Assembly (NCBI GenBank): GCA_036365145.1
Contig: JAEOAD010000026.1
Coordinates: 744,001 to 808,000, forward strand
From: Orientallactaga sibirica
Lineage: Eukaryota; Chordata; Mammalia; Rodentia; Dipodidae
Direction: 5' to 3'
DNA length: 64,000 nucleotides
Each line of letters begins with the position of its first letter. Position 1 is the first letter of the stretch. The translations under genes and the position numbers were made by a program. Below are positions 1 to 13,184 of this stretch, piece by piece. The notes beneath the pieces were generated by a model. It did no database searches and was not told the origin of the DNA. It saw only the letters and a program-made list of their open reading frames with translations.

Positions 1-867
1 TCTGCTCATTCTGAAAAGGGAAAAAGGAAAATAAATTAGATACATATATATCTTCAAAGGATGTTCCTCTACTCAACCTGCCCAGCAACAATCAGGCCGA
101 CTTTTTGTTTCATTTTTAACCAAGCCTCTGTAGTCACTGTGCACTGTGCAGGTAAGCAGGCATTTGATTCGTTTCAAACTAATTTGCAGATTCTTAAAGG
201 CTGTTTTGGATTTTAGCAGAATTAGCATGCCACACTTTGGTCACAAAAGCCAGCCAATGATGCTATCTTTCAGCAAGATTTTTATGAAAAGGACTACATG
301 TTCCAGAGTTGTTAGCAAAATGACTTCTTTAATCTAGTTCTTTCCTGAGTCCTCTTAAGTGGCTTGTTAGGGTCTCATTATTTAAAGCTGTTCCTAATTG
401 AAGTGGCTTCCACAGGAGACAGCAACCCTGAGGGGTGGACTGCTGCTGCCATCTGCCGGCAGATTGTGGTATCAGCAGGTCCTTTTGAATTTTGGGCCCT
501 GTCTCCATCCATTCCATTACCCCTAGCTATATCCATGCCCATCAGCCAGGGGAGAACTGACTCTTTCATCCAAGAGTCTTACAACCTACTTTTTTGTTTG
601 TTTGGGCTATGGTGGTGTTTTTTGATGCAGGGTCTTACTTTAGCCCAGGCCTACCTGGGACTCACTCATCTATCGCAGGCTGGCCTTGAACTGAGCTCAT
701 AGCCACCACACCCAGCAAGTCGTACAACTCACTAATGGGGTTCTTCTTCCCAAAAAGCAAAACACAGGCTGCAAAGATGGCTTAGCAGTTAAAGGGGGTG
801 AACGCATCTGGAGTTCATTTGCAGTGCCTCCGCAGGCTCTGGCGCACCCATTCTCTCTACCTGCCTA

Positions 868-871
<4 letters not shown>

Positions 872-927
<56 letters not shown>
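872..927. repeat. (TC)n microsatellite in a B2 tail
   Basis: About 28 TC units in the tail of an internally deleted + B2 (768-950). Confidence 0.9.
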
Positions 928-930
<3 letters not shown>

Positions 931-1184
931 CTAAAAATAAAAGTAAACACTTTTTTAAAGGCAAAATACATGGTGTGACACCATCCCCATTGTGTTTACC
1001 TGGGTCAAATCCTGTCTAATGTAAAAGTGACCCAGAATTCAAACGTGTTCTCAAAACTACAAAAGACAAGCAAAATAGAGATAGAGAAGGGAGAGGGAGA
1101 GAAAGGGAAAGAGAGGGAGAAAGGAAAATGAGCTGGTGTGGTGGTATGTGCCTTTAGTCCCAGCACACAGAAAACTAGTGATTA

Positions 1185-1375
1185 AGAAAACAAAAGTCTG
1201 CAAGACCCTCAAAAGTAGAAGAAAAAGATGATGACATCAAATTAAAAAAGAGACTAATGGAGAGAGGGAGGGGATATGATGGAGAGTGGAGTTCTAAAGT
1301 GGAATGGGGGGAGGGGAGGGAAATATCATGTGTTTTTTGTATGTAAGTATAGAAGTTGTCAATAAAAAAAAAGAA
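1185..1375 (+). mobile_element. LINE-1 3' end fragment
   Basis: It contains aaagatgatgacatcaaatt, the purine-rich aggggatatgatggagag block, the gggaggggagggaaatat block and gaagttgtcaataaa with an A-tail. This is the same 3' end family as at 57000-58015. Confidence 0.75.
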
Positions 1376-2420
1376 AGAAAAAACAAAGTCTGTCTGGAGA
1401 GATGGCTTAGCGGTTAAGGCACTTGCCTGCGAAGCCTAAGGATCCAGGCTCAATTCCCCAGTACCCACGTAAAAACAGATGTACACAGTGGCACATGCGT
1501 CTGGAATTCATTTGCAGTAGCTGAAGGTTGAGGTGCTTTTCTGCAAAGCCAAAGGACTCAGGTTTGATTCCCCAGATCCCACTGGTATGCCTATTCTCTA
1601 TCTGACTCTCTCTCTCTCACACACACACACATAAATAAATAAAAATATTTTTTAAATTAGAAAGAGAAAAGAAAACAAAATCAGGGGCTGTAGAGATGGC
1701 TCAGCAGTGAAGGCACTTACCTGCAAAGCCTAAGGACCCAAGTTCAATTCCCCGGTACCCATGTAAAACCAGATGTACAAGGGGGCACATATGTCTGGAG
1801 TTTGTATGCAGTGGCTGTAGGCATTTGTATGCTCATTATCTCTATCTGCCTCTTTCTCTCAAATAAACAAATAAATAAATAAAATATATTTTTAAAAAGA
1901 ATACAAAATCAGGCTCTAGTGAGATGGCTCGGGGGTTAAAGGTGCTTGCTGGAAAAGCCTGCTGGCCCGGGTTCAATTGCCCAGTTCCTACATAAAGCCA
2001 GATGCACTGAGTGGAGAAGCAATAAAAGAAAACACCCAGTGTCCAATCTCTGGCCTGCACTCATGTATGCACACACGCACACGTGGATATCCTCCCACAT
2101 ATACATGAAAAAATGCTCCCTCTACCCTTGACCAAAATAAAAGGTGTTCTGCACAGATGGTCTCAAAAAAATGCCATGAGTTTTCCTTAGAGTTTACCTG
2201 ATTATCTGAATTTTTAAATTATGCCCGTTTGAGTCTCCAGTGAAGGGAGCCGTATTCTGAACCTCACAGTCCACTCGCTTGCTGACTTGCAGGTCTGGCT
2301 GGCTTTGCCCGACTGTGCCCTGGAGACCAGTATGAAGTAAGTCACTTGTTGGTCTATGTTCTGGGACTGAGTGTTTGAAGGACAAGGGGCTGGCTATACT
2401 TTGGGTTTTGTTGTTTTTGG

Positions 2421-2493
2421 TGCTGGGGATCAAACACAGGGCCCCACACGTGCTAGGCAAGTGCTCTACCTCTCAGCTACATCCCCAGCCCTC
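2421..2493 (-). mobile_element. ID SINE, minus
   Basis: The reverse complement reads gctggggatgtagctcagag ... cctgtgtttgatccccagca. The adjoining (TTTG)n is at 2507-2559. Confidence 0.75.
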
Positions 2494-5326
2494 TTTTTAC
2501 TTTTTTTGTTTGTTTGTTTGTTTGTTTGTTTGTTTGTTTGTTTGTTTGTTTGTTTGTTTTCTTGAGGTAGGGTCTCACTCTAGCCCAGGCTGACTTGGAA
2601 TTCACTCTATTCTCAGGGTGGCCTGCGATCCTCCTACCTCTGCCTCCCGAGTGCTGGGATTAAAGGCGTAAGCCACCACGCCTGGCTCTCTTTTTACTTT
2701 TACTAAAAATATATATTTATTTGTCTGTTTGTTTATTTATTTAAGAGAGAGAGTATGGGCATGCAGATGCATGTACCACTTTGTGAATCTGGCTGTACAT
2801 GAGTAAGGGAGAATCAAACCCAGGCCACTGGGCTTTGCAAGCAAGTGTCTTTAACCACTGAGCCATCTCTCCAGCCTTCTTTTTACTTTTTTAAAATATA
2901 TTTTATGTATTTATTTACTTGAGAGAGAGAAAGAGGGAGAGAGAGAGATTGAATGAGCTCACCAGGGCCTCCAGCCACTGCAAACGAACTCCAGACACAT
3001 GCGCCCCCTTGTGCATCTGGCTTACATGGATCCTGGGGAATCGAATCTTGGTCCGTAGGCTTTGCAGGCAAACGCCTTAACCACTAAGCCATCTCTCCAG
3101 CCCTCTTTTTACTTTTTATTTTAAGACACGGTCTCGCTAAATTGCCCAGGTTGGTCTTGAATTCACTTGAACTTTTGATCCTCCTGCCTCAGTAGGCCTG
3201 TATCACCAAACCTGGGTCCAGCTGTCAGTTTGTTTGTCTCTTGTTTTTTTTTTTTTTTTTTTTTTTGGGGGGGGGGGTTTTCAAGGTAGGGTCTCACTCT
3301 GGCTCAGGCTGACCTGGAATCCACTATGTAGTCTCAGGGTGGCCTCGAACTCTCAGCGATCCTCCTACCTCTGCCTCCCGAGTGCTGGAGTTAAAGGTGT
3401 GTGCCACCACGGCCAGCTCTGCTTGTCTCTTTTTTAAAAAGCATTTTAAGCCAATGAGAAAGCTTGGAGATCAAGACTTCCCACACACTCCTCATCTACA
3501 CTTGCCATTGTATGCGGGGGGGGGGGGGGGAGGGTCTCACTCTAGCCCAGGCTGACCTGGAACTCACTCTGCAGTCCCAGATTGGCCTCAAACTCACAGT
3601 GAACCTCCTACCTCAGCCTCAGTCACCCTTCGTTACATTTGTTACTATGTCCCATGGTGCTATTTTGCGGAACCATCTTAGAGCGCCATGCAGACGCCAT
3701 GTCCCTTCCTTCCCAAATTCCTCTCCCAAACTGAGGGATATTCTCTCACGTAAGCACAGTTCTCAATGTCAGCAAATTTAGCAATTGCTTCTTCAGTGAA
3801 TTTCATCTGATACACAGTCTATATTTATATTTTGACAAGCACTCCTCCAAATCGTACTTGGTAGCAGTTTTCATTCATTTCCTCCTCCTTTTTTTTTTTT
3901 TTTTTTTTTTTTTTGTTTTTGAGGTAGGGTCTCACTCTGGCCCAGGCTGACCTGGAATCCACTATGTAGTCTAAGGCTAGCCTCCAACTCACTGTGATCC
4001 ACCTACCTCTGCCCCCAAGTATAGGGATTAAAGGCATGTGATACCACACTCAGCTCATTTTCATTTCTAATCTATGATCTAATCCGGGGTCATGACTGAG
4101 ACTAAACCCCGTGAGTGAAGAACAATCACATATGCTTTCTCTGTAAATGTGACGTGGTGGTTCACACCTACCATCGCAGCTCAGAAGGCTAACATGCAGG
4201 CATGGCAAGTTCAAGGCCAGCCTGAGCTTCATAAGACTGTATCTTAAAAACAAAACAAGGGCTGGAGAAATGGCTTAGCGGTTAAGGCATTTGCCTGCGA
4301 AGCCAAAGGATCCCGGTTCAATTTTCCAGGACCCACGTAAGCCAGATGCACAAAGGGCACATGCATCTGGAGTTCGTTTGCAGTGGCTGGAGGCCCTGGT
4401 GTGTCCATTCTCTCTCTGTCTGCCTCTCTTCTATCTCTCTCTCTGCTTGCAAATAAATAAATAAAATTCAAAAAAAAAAAAACAAAAAACAAAACAAAAC
4501 AAAAATAACTAACTGCGCTTCCTGCACCTGAGGGGGGCTGAGACTGCCCAAGTTCAAATCTCCAGATCCCACTTAAACAGCTGGGAGTGGCCACACACAC
4601 CTGTAACTCCGGTCCCACAGGGAGCAGAGACCCCCCCAACGTTGTCAGAGCCCCCACAAGCTCCAGAATCAGTAAAGAGGCCTTGGCTCACAACAAACCT
4701 GAGTGGAAGAGTGAGAGCACCCAGATTTCTGTTCTCCCCACACAGTGGGTGATCACTTCCCCGCAGCAGGCAAGCATATGGTGCGTCACAGCACACCATG
4801 CGCACGCACACGCACACGACTTCAGAAAGTTAAATCCCCCATCCAAAGGGAACAAAGAATAGTTTCCTTCATCTCCTCTATCGTCCCTTAGACGTGTGAC
4901 CAAGGAGAGACCCGAGGGTTCACAGGATGTCAGTCCTGGCCCAGCTTCACCTTGCTCATTTGGAGGACAAGCAGGTTTTTGATGCTGGAATCATGTCTTT
5001 CTGGAGGAGCTGGGGCCCGTAGAGAACGTGTCCTGATGGCTGTTCTATTGCTGTGGGGCTAACAAGAGAACAGAGGGCTTCGCATGAGTGAGCAGAGGCC
5101 CGTGTGACGGCCCCTCGCTAAGGAAGCCCTCTACTCCCTGGGACTCAGGGAGTCAGCGCTCCACCCCATCTTTTCACTCATCACAGGCTGATGGAGACAC
5201 CAGCGGGGGGGGACAGACAGCAGGTGTCTTATCTCCAGGCTCCTGGATCTCAGGGTTTGGGACGGGAGGTGGTGGGTCAGGGAACGAGAGTCTGTCTGTC
5301 TGATGTCTCCCCCCCTATACACCCAG

Positions 5327-5452
5327 ATTTTCATGAAATATGGCCGGCAGAGGTGGAAACTAAAAGGCAAAATAGAAGTCAACGGCAAACAGAGCTGGGA
5401 TGGAGAAGAAACCGTTTTCCTGCCCCTGGTGGTTGGGTTCATTTCCATCAAG
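5327..5452 (+). CDS. RIPOR2: RIPOR2 coding exon A (first in window)
   Basis: Acceptor acccag, donor gtacag, 126 nt, phase 0 at both ends. It encodes [15 protein letters not shown] then [20 protein letters not shown] and ends in ISIK, the start of the conserved beta-rich (C2-like) part of the RIPOR N-terminal region. The upstream exon is not in the window. Confidence 0.93.
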
Positions 5453-8400
5453 GTACAGTGTTGTCCTTGTCACATGTTGTCTTTCCTGGTGCCCCAGCCA
5501 AGCGGCCCGTGGGTGGCGTCCGTCCCTCCGTCCCACAGAACCCTACCGTTGAGCTTCTCCCAAAGAAGAGTGGAGGAAGTTACCTGTAACCTTGTTGTTG
5601 TTTGTTTGTTGTTTGATTGATTGTTTGGGTTTGTTTGTTTTTTTTTTCGTTGTTGTTGTTTTTGGGTTTTTTTTTTTTTGGTTTTTGCTTTGTTTTCCTT
5701 TTTTTTGTTTGTTTGTTTGTTTTTTTGTTTTTGAGGTAGGGTCTCCCTCTAGCCCAGGCTGACCTGGAACTCACTATGTATTCTCAGGGTGGCCTCGAAC
5801 TCACGGCGCTCCTCCTCCCTCTGCCTCCCGAGTGCTGGGATTAAAGGCGTGCGCCACCACGCCTGGCAACCTGGGTTTTTGAAATATCTACTTCCGGTTC
5901 AGATGTGTTCCTGAAGGAAGTGATCACCTTATTAAGAAAAGGGAAAGAACACTTTTCCTTTTCTTAATATTTTATTTATTTATTTGTTTGTTTGTTTATT
6001 TGAGAGGGACAGAGGGAGATAGGGAGAGAGAGGGAATGGGTGTGCCAGGGCCTTCAGCCACTGCAAAAGAACAGCAGATACATGTGATCATCTGGGGAAT
6101 TGAACCTGGGTCCTTGGGCTTTTGCCAGCAAGCGCCTTGACTGCTGACACATCTCTCCAGCCCGTTTTTTTTTTCCTTCTCTCCTTCTCTACCAGGTCAC
6201 AGAACTCAAAGGACTGGCCACCCACATCCTGGTGGGCAGCGTGACCTGTGAGACCAAAGAGCTGTTTGCCGCCCGCCCTCAAGTAGTAGCTGTCGACATC
6301 AATGACCTTGGCACCATCAAACTGAACCTGGAAATCACTTGGTAGTAAGTCCCCCCCCGAGGGGTCCCCAGAGCAGTGATGTGACCCATGCATGAGCAGG
6401 GAGCCCTCAGCTCAGCCACCCCAAGACTGCCCCATCAGGATCCGTGACCTGTACCAGGCGACAGACCCGCAGGTGAAAACTGGAGAGACCTGGCTCGTAT
6501 CACACGACCCTCTTATACTTCCCACCTTTAGATATTTTATTCTAGACAGATGTGATGGTATACACCTGTAATCCAAGCACTTGGGAAGTAGAGGCAGGGG
6601 GATCAGGAGTTTGAGGTCAGCCTGGGCTGTTACGTAAGAAGCTTAAGGTCAGCCTGGGTTACATGAGCTCTTTTCTTTAAAAAACTAATATATTTTAATC
6701 CCAGCGCTCAGGAGGCAGAGGTAGGAGGATCACTGTGAGTTCGAGGCTACCCTGAGACTACATAGTGCATTCCAGGTCAGCCTGGGCTACAGTGACATCC
6801 TCCCTCGAAAAACAAAAATAAATAAATAAAAATTTTAGAAAAGTTCAAGATCATCTTCACAAGTTTGAAACCAGCCTGTGATACATGAGACTGTAACCCC
6901 CTCCAAAAATAAAAATAAAATAAAATAAAAGGTCATGAATGAGAAAGGTCATAAGTTATCAACACAAGTAGCTCATGACACTTAATACTATACCCATAGC
7001 GTGTCCCCAGGCATCACGTGGATAATCGTGTTCAGGGACTCCTTTACAAGTCAGGGTCAGATATGGAAACACCAAAGACCCTCTTGCCTTGTCATTGAAA
7101 CAGCGTCAGCACCCAGTATGCAGCAACCCTTCCTGCGGTCATGATCTTCCCAAATGCAGGGTCATTGTCCCTGGGGTGGGCGATAAGATGTCGGAATGAC
7201 CAGCAACATTGCTGTCAATACGTGGTATCTGCTCAACCCAAAGTGAAGTTGTTTCTGAGTATTTCCTTTAGGACTAAACAACAGGGCTGGGGAGATGGTT
7301 CTGCAGTTAAAGGCACTTGCCTGCAAAGCCTGAAGGTCCAGGTTCAATTCCACAGCTCCTACGTAAAGCAGATGCACAAAGAGGGGCATACGTCTGGAGT
7401 TTGCAGCAAAAAGAGGCCCTGTTTTGTACTCGTAATCTTTCTCTCTGCTATAACAACATAAAAATACAAATAGAGGGCTGGAGACATGGCTTAGCGGTTA
7501 AGGCGCCTGCCTCCTAAGCCTAAGAACACCGGTTCCAATCTCCAGCAGTTCCAATCTCCAGGTCCCACGTTTAGCCAGATGCAAAGTGACGCAAGGGCGC
7601 AATGCCGCACTTGACCACAAGGGGGCGCACGCGTCTGGATTGCGTTCACAGCAGCTGAGAGACTGCTGGCGCGCCCATCCCTGTCTCCCTCTCCCTCTCT
7701 GTGTCTCTCTCCAAAAAATAAATAAATAAAATAATTTTAAAAAAAAATACAAATAGAACTGAATAATAACCTGCCAATCATTGGTATTGTTCAAAGGGTC
7801 TAACCCTTCAAAGCCTCAAGAATTTTGACAGACTCTTCCAATGCCTTATGTTGGAGCAGCTAAGATGCTCAAGTCTCTAATCTCCGTGCAGAACGAGACG
7901 TATCTGTGTGTCTGAGTGAGTTCAGCCTACTCTTTGGTTTGAGTAGGTGCAGCATCAGCCCTGCGCTATCCTTTCTTTCTTCTTCTTATTTTCTTTTCGT
8001 TTGGGGTTTCTTTCATTTCTTTGTTTATTTGTGTTTTTCAAGGTAGGGTCTCCCTCTAGCCCATCTCTGTATTCCCAGACTGGCCTCAAACTCACGGCGA
8101 TCCTCCTACCTCAGCCTCCCCAGTGCTGGGATTAAAGGTTTGCGCCACCACACTTGGCTCTATTTTTATCTTTTCTTTATTTTTATTTATTTGCAAGGAG
8201 AGAGAAAGAGTAAATATGGGCAACACAGAGCATCTTGTCACTGCAAACAAATTCCAGATGCCTGAGTCCCTTTGTGTGGGTACTGGGCAATCAAACCCAG
8301 GCTATTCAGGCTTTGCAAGCAAGAACCTTTTTTAGTCACCGAGCCACCTTTCCTGTCCTGCATTGATTTTACCATAACGGGACGCTTTCTTCATCGACGG

Positions 8401-10565
8401 TGTCATTGTGAATATAAGTGAACACACGTGCTACCTGAGAACCCATTGTTTTGCAGTCCCTTTGACGTGGAGGACACGACTCCGTCCTCGGGTGCCGGGA
8501 ACAAGGCAGCCGCTCTACAGAGGAGGATATCCGTGTACAGCCAAGGCACCCCAGAAACACCCACCTTCAAAGATCACTCCTTCTTTGTAAGTTTCATGTG
8601 GTTTCTGATGGAGACACGCGTCTGAGACAATGCTGGGAGATTTGAAATGTCACCATGTGGTGTCTGATACTCTCAGGCATTTGTAACGATGCCATTCTTA
8701 AGGTCACCCTAATCGAGTGATGACTGGGGAACTCATGTTCTGCCATGCTGGGCTGGGACTGTAGCTCAGTTGGTAGAGTGCTTGCCTAGCAATGCACAAA
8801 GCCCTGGGTTCGAATCCCAGCACCACATAAACGGGGTGTGGTGGCATCCAGAGGTGGCTTCCTCCGTCTCCTCTCTCGCTCACCCTACTTCCCCCTTTCG
8901 CTAGACACGACCTGTAGGCTCTTCCAGATGTTTCTCTAACATTCATCTGTTTGAGTAGACGTGAATGCTGGCACGGTTGTCTTCCTCGGCAAGCCTTGCT
9001 AAGCAGCTAACGGACCCCTGTTAACCTGCTCCTTTCCACTCACTGCCCTCCATCTCGCCTGACCTCTGAAGAGATGTTGGCGGCTGTCTGTCTTGAGTGC
9101 CTTGAGAGACTCTTTCCTTGCTACGCTGCACCACAACCGCTCTGTCGGTGACCTGCCCTCCCTCAGCCTGAACCCCAAGGCCCTGCTCGAGTTCTATGTG
9201 AGTGTGGCCCCGAGTGACATGCCCGACTTCAGGGACTTGTGCATGCTTCCTCAGCATGGCTCTTGTTTGGTTTGGTTTGGTTTTCTTTCCTGTCCTGCTC
9301 CTTGGTGGCAATGGTGACAGGACTCTCCTGTCCTTGGGATGGGGAACGTGGTCATGCATGAGATGCTGTCATCCGTCTCTTCCAATGACTCCTGTTTCGT
9401 GCTGTGATTTTTTTTTCCCCCTCCACTATGGCAAAGATATCTGTGGTACCTAGATTTTTTGTTTATTAAAAACAGAACAACTGCCAGGCGTGGTGGCGCA
9501 CGCCTTTAATCCCAGCACTCAGGAGGCAGAGGTAGGAGGATTGCCGAGAGTTAAAAAAAAAAAAAAAGAAAGAAAGAAATAGGGCTGCAGAGATGGCTTC
9601 ATGGATAAGGCACTTGCCTGCGAAGCCTAAGGACCCAGGTTCAATTCTTCAGAACCCTCATAAGCCAGATGCACACGGTTGCACATGTGTCTGGAGTTTG
9701 TTTGCAGTGGCTAGAGGCCCTGGTGCACCCATTCTCCCATTCTCTCTCTCTCATAAATAAATTTTAAAAAATTTTAAAAAGGAAGGTGACTAGTTTATCA
9801 CCAACATCAGATCTCAAACCTCAAAAGAATTTAAATCAATTTACGACAGCTGCTTTATTTAAAGAGGTTGCTCGTCTTGGTTTATTGTAGAGTTTGCTTA
9901 ATACCATGTTACTTCAGTGAAAAAGAAACGTTTTAATGCATACTACTTTATATGAACTTTATTTCACTAAACGAGAAAGGTACACACGCATACATGCATC
10001 TTCTCTTCAGACATGCATAGGCCACCACTAGTTCATTATCCAGAGAGGGAGAGGTTAAAAGTATTTGGGATTGATAATAAAGATAATAATAATAGCATTT
10101 TATTCGTTGAACTAAAATACAGATGAAAAGGACAAAGCTAGGCGCCTGGGGAGATGGCTCAGCAATTAAAGGCGCTTGTTTGTGAAGCTTGAGGCCTCGG
10201 TTCAATTCCCCTGCCACCCACCTGAAGCCAGACAAACATCCATTTACAGTGGCTAGAGACCCTGATGGGTGTACACACCCACATAATTAAAAACAAAAAA
10301 AAAGAGCCAGGCATGGTGGCGCATGCCTTTAATCCCAGCACTCGGGAGGCAGAGGTAGGAGGATCACCATGAGTTCAAGGCCATCCTGAGACTACAGAGT
10401 GAATTCCAGGTCAGCCTGGGCTAGAGTGAGACCCTACCTCAAAAAAAAAAAAAAAAAAAAAAAAAAAGACCCAGGTTCCATTCCCCAGGACCCACGTAAG
10501 CCAGATGCACAAGGTGGCACATGCATCTGGAGTTTGTTTGCAGTGGCTAGAGGCCCTGGTGCGTC

Positions 10566-10600
<35 letters not shown>

Positions 10601-13148
10601 GTCCCCTCAAATAAATAAATAAATATTTTTTAAGTTTAAAAGAAATAAACTTGAAAAAATATATATGGATGGAGAAAATATGCCTGAAAGCATGTACGTG
10701 TAACTGCCAACGCAGTGGACCTTCATGCTCCTATGCTGCACACGGAAGGATTATGGGATATTCATGACTTCACCTGTTGCTGGGAGAAATCTCCCTGGCA
10801 GGAAAGAAGTAAAGAGAGGAAGGACTTCTTCTGACGGGCAGCGAGAGGGTCCAGTCCATCACCGTGGGGAAGGTGTGGCAATCAGCAAGGGCATGAAAGT
10901 GTTAGACCTGAGTTCAGGGTTCGAGAATGGCCACAGTCCAAAGTCTACAGGCAAGGCAGTGTTGACTTCCGCAGAAGGGGCGAAGCTCTTTAAAGAGCTC
11001 TGGCAAGCACGCACATAAACAAACGGGGGTGGAGGAGGGGCGGTCTGAAACACATTCCCTCGCACAGGCAGGGTTCTGGGCACTACTCTGAGTCAGTTTG
11101 GGTTCACAAGCTCAGCCCATTGGCTGAGCGATGAAAGCGCTTGCTTGCAAAGCCTGATGACCGGGGTTTGTTTCCCCAGTACCCACGTGTAAAGGAGCGC
11201 AGGGGTCTAGAGTTTGGCTGCAGAGGCAGGAGGCTCTGCGGTTGCCCTGTTTGCCCCACCCTCTATGACAGGATGTGGTTTCTAGGGTAACGGAAGATTT
11301 AGGGACCTTTTACCCGAGGCAGACGCAGAAGCTTAGCTCTCTGGGACTGTTTGGGCTGACTCTCGGTCTCAAAGATGCTGATTCAGGAAGCGGGGGTCCC
11401 AAAGAACGGTGTCCTTCCAGAACTGAGTTTCTCTCTTTGAACCCTTTGACAGGAAAGATAGCACATCTGTGCATCTCTCATAAAGGGAGCTGATCATATT
11501 TAGTCCACAGTTAGGAAGCAAAGGGACATGAAAGCTGGTGTGCAACTCCAGACGCATGCGCCACTGTGCGCCTCTGACTTGACATGGGTACTGGGGAAAT
11601 TGAACCCTAGGGCTGTCAGGCTTTTTTTTGGGGGGGGGGTTCGAGGTAGGGTCTCACTCTGGCTCAGGCTGACTTGGAATTCACTATGTAGTCTCAGGGT
11701 GGCTTTGAACTCCCAGCAATCCTCCTATCTCTGCCTCCCAAGTGCTGGGATTAAAGGCATGCACCACCATGCCCGGCCCATCAGGCTTTGTAAGCAAGTG
11801 CCTTTAGTTGCTGAGCCACCACCCCAGGCTGACTGTGAACATTCTTTTTTTTTTTTAATTTTTTTTTATTGACAACTTCTATACTTATATACAAAAAACA
11901 CATATTTCCCTCCCCTCCCCCCCATTCCACTTTAGAACTCCACTCTCCATCATATCCCCTCCCTCTCTCCATTAGTCTCTCTTTTAATTTGATGTCATCA
12001 TCTTTTTCTTCTATTTTGAGGGTCTTAGAAGGTATTGCTAGGCACTGCAAGGTCATGGATATCGAGGCCAATTCCTGTCTGGACAGTTGCATTGTAAGAA
12101 GTCATACCGTTCCTTTGGCTCTTCCATTCTATCCGCCCCCTCTTCCGCAATGGGCCCTGAGCCTTGGAGGGTGTGACAGAGGTGTTTCAGTGCTGGGCAC
12201 TCCTCCTTCCTTTCTTCTCAGCACTATGTTGCCTTTTGGGTCATCCCAGTGGTCATCGCCATCTGAACTGACTGTGAACATTCTTGATTTCAAATGGAGT
12301 TAAAATGTGCCTGAAGCCGGGCATGGTGGCTCAAGCCTTTAATCCCAGCACTGGGAGGCAGAGGTAGGAGGATTGCCGTGAGTTCGAGGCCACCCTGAGA
12401 CTACATAGTGAATTCCAGGTCAGCATGAACTAGAGTGAGACCCTACCTCGAAAAACCAAAAAAAAAAAAAAAAAGTGCCTGAGCCTGATGGACAGCCATC
12501 CCTGAGTATCTACAGGGAACAGATGCTGGGTCCCTCTGGGCTACCAACATTCACAGATGCTTAAGTGCCTTACACAAAATGACACAGTGCTTCTATATAG
12601 CTTATGCAGAACCCTCCCATGTACTTTCATCGTCTCTATGTGACTTTTAATGCCTCATGCAATATAAATGCTAGATTCATGGCTGAGAAAGGTACACACG
12701 CATACATGCATCTTCTCTTCAGACATGCATAGGCCACCACTAGTTCATTATCCAGAGAGGGAGAGGTTAAAAGTATTTGGGATTGATAATAAAGATAATA
12801 ATAATAGCATTTTATTCGTTGAACTAAAAATACAGATGAAAAGGACAAAGCTAGGCGCCTGGGAGATGGCTCAGCAATTAAAGGCGCTTGTTTGTGAAGC
12901 TTGAGGCCTCGGTTCAATTCCCTGCCACCCACCTGAAGCCAGACAAACATCCATTTACAGTGGCTAGAGACCCTGATGGTGTACACACCCACATAATTAA
13001 AAACAAAAAAAAGAGCCAGGCATGGTGGCGCATGCCTTTAATCCCAGCACTCGGGAGGCAGAGGTAGGAGGATCACCATGAGTTCAAGGCCATCCTGAGA
13101 CTACAGAGTGAATTCCAGGTCAGCCTGGGCTAGAGTGAGACCCTACCT

Positions 13149-13184
<36 letters not shown>

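Larger units (their letters stand above)
1..5326 (+). other. RIPOR2 intron 5' of exon A (partial): repeat content
   Basis: 1-575 and 4900-5326 look unique. I see no exon in them. B1: 628-714 -, 2563-2688 -, 3110-3212 - (old), 3283-3418 -, 3530-3627 -, 3891-4053 -, 4149-4256 + (old). B2: 768-950 +, 1389-1650 + (two fused), 1682-1890 +, 1912-2010 +, 2705-2877 -, 2893-3101 -, 4258-4470 +. A possible B4 remnant lies at 4540-4625. Confidence 0.75.
5453..9071 (+). other. RIPOR2 introns A-B, B-C and C-D: repeat content
   Basis: B1: 5725-5867 -, 6546-6640 + (old), 6696-6830 +, 8030-8158 -. B2: 5965-6163 - (ends 33 bp before exon B), 7285-7410 +. 6840-7280, 7745-7990, 8360-8456 and 8850-9071 are unique and show nothing I can name. 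Confidence 0.75.

Noticed and set aside
1..5326. An earlier RIPOR2 exon
   Set aside because: I looked for an open segment between AG and GT matching the family N-terminus and found none that I could support.
8748..8830. tRNA-like sequence with A and B boxes
   Set aside because: This is an ID/B4 SINE head with a SINE continuation, not a tRNA gene. The B2 heads are likewise tRNA-derived but not tRNAs.
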